A stretch of DNA of 51,887 bases from Bacteroidota bacterium (GTDB lineage: Bacteria; Bacteroidota; Bacteroidia; Bacteroidales; JAAAOM01): positions 1 through 51,887 of the forward strand of contig JAAAOM010000042.1 of assembly GCA_009908855.1 (NCBI GenBank), given 5' to 3'. The position numbers and the translations under genes are program-made. How positions within the stretch are numbered: the first letter of the stretch is position 1; every line of letters starts with the position of its first letter. Below, piece after piece: positions 17,033 through 29,918 of this stretch. The notes beneath the pieces are model-generated. The model saw only the letters and a list, made by a program, of their open reading frames with translations, did not search any database and was not told where the DNA came from.

Positions 17033-18296
17033 ATGAAAAATTTATCTTTTGGCTTATTGCTATTATCCCTTTTTCTGTCAAAATATTACTGCCCAGGGAG
17101 TAGCTGAGAAACCACCCATGGGCTGGAATAGTTATGATTGCTTTGGTTTTTTGGTGAATGAAGACCATGTAAAGGAGAATGCTGATTATATTGACGAACA
17201 TCTGAAATAATATGGTTGGGAATACGTAGTAGTCGACTTCCTATGGTATGTAAAGGGGTTAACAGTGAATGCATGGAACGCATGGGATGAAAAACCCAAA
17301 AATGCCGGCAGAGATATTGTAATCAGTTTGTCACCCGGAACATCAAAACTAGATCAGTCATCGGTATATCAGCAATATAGTAATCTGTGGCGTATAAAAG
17401 GCGATGTATGGGATAAATGGGATGATATTGAAGACACTTTTCCTCTGTGCGATGATTGGAATGAGTATCGTGAACCAAACAGCTGGCCTGATGCCGATAT
17501 GCCGCCATTGGGTAAAATATCCATTCCGTCAGAAGCATCTTATGCCCATGACCTTACACCACGTATGACCCGATTAACAGAGGATGAACAATACACGATG
17601 ATGAGCCTCTGGACAATATTTCGTTCACCCCTTATGTTTGGTGGCCACCTACCTGAAAACGATACATTTACCTTTAATCTCATTACAAACCAGGAAGTGA
17701 TTGGTGTGAATCAAAACAGTATAAACAATAAACATTTGAAACGAGAAGGGAATCATTATTATTGGACGGCATAAACATCTGACAGTTCGGCTACCTATCT
17801 GGCCATGTTCAATACATCATCAACTAAAGATGAATTGAGTGTAGAGCTTATTGAGCTTGACATACAGACCAATGTAGAGGTATACGACCTTTGGAAACAA
17901 GAAGTGACAGGTGTATATGAAAATTCTTATACTGAACAAGTAAACAGCCATGGTGTCGCTTATTTAAAACTAACTCCCGCTAACGAAGAACCTACTGAAC
18001 CAACTGAACCGGATGGGATTGAATTATTTGCTGCAGGTAGTGGCAATAATGCTGATCTGATATACCCCAATCCGGTTCAAAATACATTTTATTTGAAACA
18101 TTGTAAATTCGATGGTTATGATAAAATAAACATATCAATTTATGACATGACCGGTAAAGAGTTAATGTCACATGAATTAGACAACGGACTTCAACAACCC
18201 ATCAATTTAAGTAATGCTATTACATCAGGAATTTATACCTTAGTTGTACAATCGGAAAAAGTTGTTTTAAGCCAATTGATGGAAGTAAAACGATAA
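17033..18296 (+). pseudogene. Broken GH27 alpha-galactosidase with type IX secretion tail
   Basis: A signal-peptide start (MKNLSFGLLLLSLFLS) is followed by a one-base frameshift into the frame that reads AEKPPMGWNSYDCFGF, the GH27 N-terminal signature. An in-frame TAA stands at 17208-17210. The region that should hold the KYDxC nucleophile is deleted, since the text jumps from VVVDFLWY to the later NAGRDIVISLSPG block. A second in-frame TAA lies at 17772-17774. The C-terminal part has an acidic linker and a type IX (Por) sorting domain, with YPNPVQNTFYL, then NISIYDMTGKELM and GIYTLVVQSEK. The protein would have been secreted and would have released terminal alpha-galactose. It cannot be functional now. 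Confidence 0.9.
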
Positions 18297-18385
18297 ATTA
18301 ATATAACCTCAATGGTTAGTAAAATAATTACTATGAAAAAGTTAATTGCAACTATGAAAATAATTCACCTAATAGAAGAATTGTA

Positions 18386-19180
18386 ATGGTACGGCCGGCT
18401 TGTTATACAAAGATATTTCTTGATGAAAATGAATCCTATTATAGCGGATACCTGGCAAGAACAGAATTTTTTCAATCACCACTTGATACTGTAGATATCG
18501 ATATTAGCGATAAAAACATCATGAAAATCGAGGCATTCCCTGATGGATACCAGTATGAGCCTTTCGAAGAACATGATGTATTTGTCTCCAGATGCCCATG
18601 GTTGGATAATATGAATTATGCCGATGCTAAACTTTATTTTATTAAATCACTAAAAGGAATTGCATTGGCAAGATCGGAGCTTACAATTGATCAACATGAG
18701 CGAGATACACTTGTGGTTAGCTTTGACCCTGACACCGCATATATGAAGCATGTAAAGTTCGAATCAATGAACACCAGTGCAGTGCGGATTGTTGATGCCA
18801 GAAATGGCATTATTGAAGGCCATGGCATTGGTAAAGCAACGGTGATTGCTACCAGTTTTGATGGCAACTATCAGGATTCAAGCATTGTAACTGTTAACCC
18901 TTTGGTAGGTGTGTTCAATACCCATGAAGAAAATAAAAATATACCATTAAAAAGCCCTTCGCCCCTTTCAAATATCGAAATAAATCTTTCTGAATATAGC
19001 GGCATATCAGCTGTTCAAGTTAATATTTATAGTTTAACCGGTAAACTTTTATATGCTAATAATACAAACAGTACCAGTCTGAATATTAATTTGCAGGGAA
19101 TTGCACAACCAGGATTATGTGTAGTGCAGCTAATTACGAACCATAAATCCGATTCAAAAATTGTATTATTGCATGAGTAA
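18386..19180 (+). pseudogene. Headless remnant of a type-IX-secreted protein with Ig-like domain
   Basis: An open frame of 264 codons with no signal peptide, although it ends in a type IX sorting domain (VQVNIYSLTGKLLY, then QPGLCVVQL and SKIVLLHE). A secreted protein without an export signal is not expected, so this is probably the 3' end of a larger gene. The middle (residues 95-170) resembles a bacterial Ig-like Big2 domain (SMNTSAVRIVDARNGIIEG, GKATVIATSFDG). A short upstream frame at 18332 (MKKLIATMKIIHLIEEL, stop) may be the relic of the original start. The enzymatic part is gone, so substrate and function cannot be named. Confidence 0.65.
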
Positions 19181-19268
19181 AACAATAAATGATAAATACC
19201 GCCATTTGAAGTTTTTCTCAGCCAATGAGTTACGAGATAGAATCAAGCACATTTTATATCTTGATTAA

Positions 19269-19628
19269 ATGGAGAACGACAAAAACAGGCTTTTTTATAC
19301 GAACCTCAAAGAATATGAGTTCTATGCCGAACTCGTGGACTTCCCTTCTTTATATAACAATACCCGCACCGGGCAATCATGGGATTATCCCGAGTTTAAA
19401 GGTTATCACTCGCGGCTTTATTGGGCAGATATAAAAGCTGATAAAAGAGGCTTCCGGGTGATCAATGCCAGTGAACAGGATATATACCTGGGGCTGTTTA
19501 ATCCTGCCGGTTATTTAAACAATGATATTGAACAGCTAGACCCCCAGGGCCAGCTAAACATGACCAATCGCTGGGGCAATAAAATCCCCTTCAATGGAAA
19601 GTTGCTTTTTGAATTCGGTATAGATTAA
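19269..19628 (+). pseudogene. C-terminal fragment of a larger protein, possibly a glycoside hydrolase
   Basis: A frame of 119 codons with a stop immediately before its ATG and no ribosome-binding or signal sequence. The piece has WDYPEFKGYHSRLYWADIKA, VINASEQDIYLGLFNP and a final KLLFEFGID. This layout reminds me of the last beta-sandwich of long secreted glycoside hydrolases such as GH2 enzymes, but I cannot confirm it. The preceding 90 bases encode unrelated short frames. I read it as the decayed 3' end of a gene whose body has been deleted. It lies 30 bases before the intact six-hairpin lipoprotein gene. Confidence 0.4.
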
Positions 19629-19658
19629 TATAAAATGAAGTTAATAAATTATTTAATC

Positions 19659-21851
19659 ATGAAAAATCCAAAAATTTTACCCATTTTATTGATTGTGGCA
19701 GTCGTTGCCGGTTGTTCAAAGCCATCGACCGATACTGTCATGGAAGAAAATAACCTGGATGCACTCAGAAACGAACTGTTGACAAAATACAAATTTGAAA
19801 GAACCCGCTTTGACACTTCCGTTGTGGCGCTATTATCAGGTAATAAGGAACTTGGCGGACTTGTCAACCACGATGGCCTCGGTATAGACGAACTGTGGAG
19901 CGCTGCTTTCTGGAAAAAGCCGCATAAACGTGTCCCGCTTTACGGGCCATCTGTTCGGAATGAAAAACTGGACTATGAAAAAATTTCAAATTATCACCAG
20001 TCGCTTTCAATAAAAGACGGGCTTTTAAAAACTAAGGTAGAATTTGAAAATGCCCCCGGGTACGAAACAGAAATGTTCTTCTCGGTCTCAAACCCTAATT
20101 TATTAGTATTGCAATTAAAAGACCTCGGTGAGGAAGGCTCACAACGAAGCTGGGACCTGCAAATACCCATGAACAACTCAGAATACACGAGCTGGTGGCC
20201 TTTATACACCCGGCATGAAACCGGCGAGGCAATCTTTACCATAAAACGGGTGAATAAAAACCAGGTGAGCGGACAAACAAAAGAAAGCTTCCTTTCCCCA
20301 ACATCGTATCAGTTGTATTGCAGCACCCCCCTGTCTGAAACTAACCGGGATGATATATATTCCTTTACTACCAACGGGGGCGACAGCGTGCAGATATATT
20401 TCACGGTAGGCTCGGGTTGGTATGGTAAGGATCATCAATGGGTTGCCGAAAATTCCGTTCCGATAAACACGAATTACAACCTCCTGTTAAAAGCCCACCA
20501 ACTGGCATGGAAAAAGGATTGGGAAGAAATGGCCGTGATATCCCTGCCCGATAAAAAGTATGAAAGCCTCCTCTACCGCTCCTTGTTCTGGATGCTCTGT
20601 ACCAGTGGTAGCGAGAAGTTTTTACCCGCCGAATGCCAGTTTGGCAATTCCACCTGGTGGATGATTCCCTTTAGCTACGGTTCGGCCGGATGGAGCGCCA
20701 AGGCTTATGCCATGCTCGGGCATCACGAACTGGCCCAAAAAATGGCCGTTGAACATTTTAAACCAACTGCATTGGTAAAAAACGCCGCCCCCTACATCGA
20801 AAAGTATGACAGGGAGAATAAACAGGCATTTTCTTTCGCCCACATGATAGATATTGACGGTGTTAGCAGACATGGAAAATGCTGTGACCGGCAGCGTCAT
20901 ATCGATGCCTTTATCCCGGCCATGTTTCATATTCTGGCCAACTATTCTGATGATAATGAATTCATGCTGCAATATACCTACCCGGTGTTCAGAGGAGCAG
21001 CGGAATTTTGGAAATCCATCGCCCATTGGAACGATACCATCGAAGCCTATACATACAAGGATTTACTATCGGTTTCTGAAACACTGGAGAGAAATTCACT
21101 TCTCGACATCATGCTTTCGGCCAAATGGGAATTGATGATGGCCGCGCGTTACGCTGACAAACTTGGCGTGGATAAAGAGCTTAGCAAAGAATGGAAGCAT
21201 ATTTCAGAAAATATATTTATCCCTGAAAATGAAGAAATATACCTGCAATTCAGAGGCGATAAAAGCAAATTGGAGGGAGGCGGCTACATTGGCATACGCG
21301 GCCATGTTTATCTGGGCTATCCCAACCGTGAAATCATTCCCTACATGGACAAAGAGAAAGTAGCAAATACCTTTGACCTCAACTTTCAAAGAAACAATGA
21401 AGGTAAGGATATGATCGCTTTTGTAACCAACTGGATGGGACTGACCGAATTGTATTACAAACGGCCCGATAAAGCCATGCAATACCTTGAAAACAATTTC
21501 AATTGCATGGATCCTTCTAACACCACAATTTGTGAAGATTCTACGGGTATTAACCCGTATTTCAATACCAATTATTCATCTTACGTGATATCCATAGTCA
21601 GTATGTTGGTGCAGTCGTACAACCTGGAAATTGATGCCTTTCCTGCTGTTCCCACTGCCTGGCAAAATGTTGAATTTTATAACCTGGCAGCTGAAAATGG
21701 TGTGAAAGTTTCGGGTAAGATGGAAAATGGGGAAGTGAAATGGGTTACTTATCAAAAGAATGGTAAAAAATTGCTTGAGACAAAAGAAGCTGTCAAGATA
21801 AAGATAGAAGTTGATGATGATGGTAATACTAAATTAATCAGGCAACTATAA
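19659..21851 (+). CDS. Six-hairpin glycosidase-like lipoprotein (GH65/GH95-like)
   Basis: A predicted lipoprotein of 730 residues with a lipobox signal, KILPILLIVAVVAGC, so it is probably anchored in the outer membrane. Residues 30-270 look like an N-terminal beta-sandwich, and residues 280-690 look like an (alpha/alpha)6 six-hairpin domain with SLFWMLCTSGS, DIDGVSRHGKCCDRQRHID and TNWMGLTELYYKRPDKAM. The ending FPAVPTAWQNVEFYNLAAEN resembles GH95/GH65 enzymes. The exact family and substrate are not clear. An upstream ATG at 19635 is possible, but 19659 gives a compact signal peptide. It is one of the few intact genes in this decayed locus. A strong terminator follows. Confidence 0.65.
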   Translation: MKNPKILPILLIVAVVAGCSKPSTDTVMEENNLDALRNELLTKYKFERTRFDTSVVALLSGNKELGGLVNHDGLGIDELWSAAFWKKPHKRVPLYGPSVRNEKLDYEKISNYHQSLSIKDGLLKTKVEFENAPGYETEMFFSVSNPNLLVLQLKDLGEEGSQRSWDLQIPMNNSEYTSWWPLYTRHETGEAIFTIKRVNKNQVSGQTKESFLSPTSYQLYCSTPLSETNRDDIYSFTTNGGDSVQIYFTVGSGWYGKDHQWVAENSVPINTNYNLLLKAHQLAWKKDWEEMAVISLPDKKYESLLYRSLFWMLCTSGSEKFLPAECQFGNSTWWMIPFSYGSAGWSAKAYAMLGHHELAQKMAVEHFKPTALVKNAAPYIEKYDRENKQAFSFAHMIDIDGVSRHGKCCDRQRHIDAFIPAMFHILANYSDDNEFMLQYTYPVFRGAAEFWKSIAHWNDTIEAYTYKDLLSVSETLERNSLLDIMLSAKWELMMAARYADKLGVDKELSKEWKHISENIFIPENEEIYLQFRGDKSKLEGGGYIGIRGHVYLGYPNREIIPYMDKEKVANTFDLNFQRNNEGKDMIAFVTNWMGLTELYYKRPDKAMQYLENNFNCMDPSNTTICEDSTGINPYFNTNYSSYVISIVSMLVQSYNLEIDAFPAVPTAWQNVEFYNLAAENGVKVSGKMENGEVKWVTYQKNGKKLLETKEAVKIKIEVDDDGNTKLIRQL

Positions 21852-21885
21852 CGAGTTAAATACATTTTTATATTTTCTTAATTAG

Positions 21886-21924
21886 AACATGGACAAATTT
21901 CATTATTTATCCATGTTTTTTTTG
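21886..21924 (+). terminator. Rho-independent terminator after the six-hairpin lipoprotein gene
   Basis: AACATGGACAAA pairs with TTTATCCATGTT (one C-A mismatch) around an eight-base loop, and a run of eight T follows. It lies 34 bases after the stop codon. Confidence 0.75.
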
Positions 21925-22101
21925 CATACCGGTCCTCAAAATCCGCAAAAAATGGTTTAAATATTTAATGTACGCGTAGCGGATTAGCACCGCCGGGCTG
22001 CCGATATAATATTCTGAGCAGGTGCAGTCTTTTTCGACAATGGCTTAACAAATCCGTCAAAAGTAAAACCTTTTCAATATAAAATACCTATGTATAGTTC
22101 T

Positions 22102-24441
22102 TCAATCGACCATACCTTCCATTGATTTTTCCAATTCTCTGGCATGTAATAGAAATTCATCAATTTTCATTTCCCTGAAGAAAACTAGACCATGTGATGC
22201 ACGTATTCTGGGGCTCTCGTTCAGGTAAAAAAAGTTCTTTCCCAACAGTAACTGAATGGTCTTAAGCTGATCAACCCATATTTTTTGTGCCAACTCACTA
22301 AATTTCCCGTCATACCGATAACTCGGAAACGGCGCATCTACCTGACTCAGGTAGCTATTTGTAAATGCCTTGTCCATTGCCCCCATAGCATTTAGGGAAA
22401 CCGGTACAATAACATTGGCTTCTGAAGGATGAAACTGATACCACACATTCCGGTACCCCCAGATCCTAAGTTCCGATAAGTCTTCCTCATCTTTCCACAA
22501 GCGAAGTGCATCTGCAATGGTTTGCAGCACCTTGTAATGTGTATCGGGGCCACTACCCTCCGGATCAAATGCGAGGCTTACTACCGTTGGTTTAATGGCT
22601 CTAAGTTGATTTAAAACTGGTTCCACATCACGCTCCCTTTTGGGTTCTTCGGTAAAAATATCGCCGGTATAAAACCCCAGGCGCAAATGGTGTACATTTT
22701 TGGTACGAATGCCGAGGTACGCCCATACCAACTCTTCCTCAAATTCACGTATCATACCTTTTAATCTTTGAATATTCGGTGTGTTCTTCTCCCCGTCATA
22801 GCTTCTTTTAAGGATTGCCAAAATCTCATTAATCTGGTCTCTGAGTTGTTCTGAATTATGAACCTTATAAATTTCAACAATGGCACGTACAATACGGTGT
22901 GACAAGCCCCTTTTGCGTTCAGCCGGCTCACCTGAAGCCACTTTAATGAGATAATGATAAACGTCTTTGTCCCATTTATGCTTATACCCTTCTTTAAAAA
23001 AATCAGCATATTCCGTCATTTGAATCTGACCATTATCAAGAAAATATCGTGTATCCTCGAGGGATTGTATGACAAAAGTATTTGTAACTGCCGTGAAACC
23101 GGAGGTGAGAATTGTAAAGTCGGCTGCATTGCTCTCATCGCGTAACAACCGGTGGATATGTGGCAATATAGCCAACATAATATCATCGTGATGAGGCCCG
23201 GTATGATAATAAACCTGGTTCTTTTCGCTTTGCATGCCCTTGTTTATTTTGGAAAGAACAGATTTCACAACTGTATCAACGGTGTTCGCATTTAAATCCG
23301 GAATGAGTTGGCAGTATTTATCCATTCTCAAATCGTCCATAGTAAGGTGGTGACCGTATTTATCAAGCTTTTTGCATAAATCAATAACCGCCCTGTCGGT
23401 TTTTTCCTGTGTCCATTCACCCGCTTTGTAATATTTTTCGATGGAATTTTCGAGCATGGCTGCAGCTCCGGTTGTTAAATACATTCTGGCATTGGGTAAT
23501 TTTGACAGCGATGATGCGGGGTATAGATTAGACGGCTCTTTTTCAAGGGCATCTTTAACCATTTGTGATTTGGCCTCACCCGAAACAAAGATGATTGCCA
23601 CACAATCGGAGTTATAGGTGATGGTTTCCAGGCCAATGGTTATCACTAATCGATTGCGGGATACTTCAATTCCGCCCAGGTCACTGGCTGATACCGCCTG
23701 GGTTTCAAAATTTGTGGCTGTAAGTCGGGTTGTTGAATGGTGATCGGAGCCTTTTGTGTTAAAGGCAATATGGCCATCAGGACCTAGTCCGCCCAAAAAG
23801 AAGTCAATGCCGCCAAGGTCTCTAATCCTCGATTCATAATGGGTACACCAATTGTCAATAGCAAAAATTGATCGCTGTTGCAGTTCTTCCCTGGCATTTA
23901 TGGGTTCTCTGTAACGCAATGTTAAATCGACCAGCGAATCGGGAAAAACTTCCGTGAAGTGTTTTCCATCAACCAGCGGTATTTGATCGGAATTGATCAA
24001 TAATGCCTTGTCAGGATCAAGGTTAAATCCTTTTATGTAATACTTCTCAACATAATTGGTGAAACTGTTATGTTGTTTAGAGCTGATGGGATAAAATTCA
24101 TCAATCTGAACAAAAGTAAGTTGACTTAAATCAGGTTTCGAATGTTGCCCCATTCCATATTTATCCCTGATCTTTTTTCCTTTCCCGGTATCCCAATTTT
24201 CAAGCATATACACCGTCCAAACAATAAAATATTCCGGTGTTTTCCCCGTTGGTAGTGCAATGATGCCTTGCGGATTGTTAGATACCCATTCAAGAAAACG
24301 CATAGCAGCTAAAAAACCCAGAAATGGAAAATTATCAACGGTTATGTAAGGAATGTTTGTGGGTTGCTTATTCGTTTTGTTCGTTGCCAGAAAAACTTTT
24401 TCAACTTCGGTAAAGCCAATAAGATTCTTTCTATTATTCAT
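22102..24441 (-). CDS. nagB: Glucosamine-6-phosphate deaminase NagB fused to a PIG-L-like domain
   Basis: A protein of 779 residues. Residues 30-370 are a NagB domain, with IIALPTGKTPEYF, FVQIDEFYPI and LGGLGPDGHIAFN. It converts glucosamine-6-phosphate to fructose-6-phosphate and ammonia. Residues 420-760 resemble the PIG-L/LmbE deacetylase fold. YYHTGPHHDDIMLAILPHI has the His-x2-Asp-like metal site, and LAFDPEGSGPDTHYKVL is the second landmark. This double-domain architecture is known in Bacteroidota, but the function of the second domain is not established. The gene is divergent from the broken GH27 gene, and it fits with the SIS isomerase and amino-sugar genes further on. No damage is seen. 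Confidence 0.88.
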   Translation of the reverse strand: MNNRKNLIGFTEVEKVFLATNKTNKQPTNIPYITVDNFPFLGFLAAMRFLEWVSNNPQGIIALPTGKTPEYFIVWTVYMLENWDTGKGKKIRDKYGMGQHSKPDLSQLTFVQIDEFYPISSKQHNSFTNYVEKYYIKGFNLDPDKALLINSDQIPLVDGKHFTEVFPDSLVDLTLRYREPINAREELQQRSIFAIDNWCTHYESRIRDLGGIDFFLGGLGPDGHIAFNTKGSDHHSTTRLTATNFETQAVSASDLGGIEVSRNRLVITIGLETITYNSDCVAIIFVSGEAKSQMVKDALEKEPSNLYPASSLSKLPNARMYLTTGAAAMLENSIEKYYKAGEWTQEKTDRAVIDLCKKLDKYGHHLTMDDLRMDKYCQLIPDLNANTVDTVVKSVLSKINKGMQSEKNQVYYHTGPHHDDIMLAILPHIHRLLRDESNAADFTILTSGFTAVTNTFVIQSLEDTRYFLDNGQIQMTEYADFFKEGYKHKWDKDVYHYLIKVASGEPAERKRGLSHRIVRAIVEIYKVHNSEQLRDQINEILAILKRSYDGEKNTPNIQRLKGMIREFEEELVWAYLGIRTKNVHHLRLGFYTGDIFTEEPKRERDVEPVLNQLRAIKPTVVSLAFDPEGSGPDTHYKVLQTIADALRLWKDEEDLSELRIWGYRNVWYQFHPSEANVIVPVSLNAMGAMDKAFTNSYLSQVDAPFPSYRYDGKFSELAQKIWVDQLKTIQLLLGKNFFYLNESPRIRASHGLVFFREMKIDEFLLHARELEKSMEGMVD

Positions 24442-24522
24442 ATAGTAATGATTTTTTTGGTATGCAAGTTACTTTTTTGGTTAAATACTTGTTTTATAAG
24501 GTAGAGAAAAAATAATAATTGA

Positions 24523-25690
24523 ATGACATTCTATTGTTATACAACAAATGCACAAAAATTTGACAGCCTGGCATTAACGCCACCAATGGGTTGGAATAGC
24601 TGGAATCATTTTCATTGTGATGTAAATGAAGATGTGATTAAGGAAATTGCTGATGCCATGGTTAGCTCGGGCATGAAAGAAGCAGGTTATCAATACATAG
24701 TTATTGATGATTGTTGGCAGGTAGGCAGAGATAAAGAAGGATATATTATTCCTGATCCGGAACGTTTTCCATCGGGTATGAAAGCATTGGGAGATTATAT
24801 TCATTCAAAAGGATTAAAGTTTGGAATTTATTCTGATGCCGGAATACTAACGTGTAAAAAGAGACCTGGCAGCCGGGGATATGAATTCCAGGATGCCAGG
24901 ACTTATGCATCCTGGGGTGTGGACTATTTAAAATATGACTGGTGTAACCATGGCACCCAAGATGCCAAGGCTTCTTACAGTATTATGCGCGATGCGTTGT
25001 ATGCTGCGGGCAGACCTATTGTATTCAGTATATGTGAATGGGGTTCAAATGAACCGTGGAAATGGGCAGATGAGGTTGGCCATTTATGGAGAACAACCGG
25101 TGATATACAACCATGTTATGATTGCAAGGTTAATTGGGGTGAATTGGGATGGATTCATATTCTTGATAAACAGGTAGAATTATCAGCTTATGCCGGGCCG
25201 GGGCATTGGAATGATCCTGATATGCTTGAAGTAGTCAACGAAGGGCTTACATTTAATGAAAGTCGTGCGCATTTCACAATGTGGTGTATGCTGGCTGCTC
25301 CACTAATGGCAGGAAATGACCTGCGAAACATGAATAAGGAAACTATTGATATATTAACCAACAAGAATCTCATCGCCATCAATCAGGATGTGTTAGGTAA
25401 ACAATGATTTAAAGCTTATGAATGGGATGGTATTGAGATTTGGATAAAACCATTATCAGACAACAATTATGCTGTTTGTTTTCTTAATCGTAATAATGAA
25501 CCATATTCGTTGAATTTTGATTGGGCTGAAATTAAATTATATGACCAATAATGACTTGGAATTATTGCCATTTAATGAAAAACATACCCTTATTGATCTG
25601 TGGAAAGATAAAAAATTAGGAACCACCACCGAAATATTACAATATGAAATTCCGGGTCGTCATGTATTATTATTAAAAATTGGGAATTAA
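24523..25690 (+). pseudogene. Broken GH27 alpha-galactosidase
   Basis: The catalytic barrel is well preserved, with LTPPMGWNSWNHFHCDV, YIVIDDCWQ, KFGIYSDAG, VDYLKYDWCN (nucleophile Asp) and LWRTTGDIQ (acid/base Asp). The N-terminus is damaged. A stop precedes the ATG, and only the end of a signal peptide (TTNAQ) is left. A TGA at 25405-25407 interrupts the frame within NQDVLGKQ, yet the same frame continues with WDGIEIWIKPL, NYAVCFLNR. A frameshift near 25547 then leads to the last strands, LIDLWKDKKLGTT and GRHVLLLKI. So it lacks an export signal and the C-terminal beta-sandwich is cut off. The 295-residue barrel might still be translated, but activity is unlikely. Confidence 0.88.
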
Positions 25691-25874
25691 AAAAATAGCA
25701 CTTGGGAACTTATCATAACCATATATTAAAGGCAATAAATCGAAGTATGTTCATACCTTTGCCTGATAGAATTTACCAAATCATATTCTATTATAATACA
25801 GAATAATATGGCTTAAACTGGTGTTAGGGTTAATAAGGTGAAGTAATAGATTGATATTACATCTGAATAAATCC

Positions 25875-25933
25875 ATTCTAACTTCCCTCGCTATTTTGCC
25901 GATAAAATACACGCTCGAGAGGGAAGTTAGAAT
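25875..25933. repeat. 15-bp perfect inverted repeat with nested hairpin
   Basis: ATTCTAACTTCCCTC and its exact complement are separated by 29 bases. The spacer itself can pair ATTTT with AAAAT, so a long extended hairpin is possible. It lies between the ends of two convergent pseudogenes (GH27 at 25690 and GH2 at 25988). No T-run follows on either strand, so a simple terminator is not convincing. A miniature mobile-element relic or RNA structure is possible. The rest of 25691-25987 shows no gene. Confidence 0.6.
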
Positions 25934-25987
25934 TATTCCATTTCCAGTTTTGCTTTATTTGATCATAAATTCGACACTTATAAATTA

Positions 25988-29858
<3,871 letters not shown>

Positions 29859-29918
29859 AATAATATTTTAAATTAGTAGCAGCAATAAAACTGATGGTCA
29901 ATATAATAAAAATATGTG

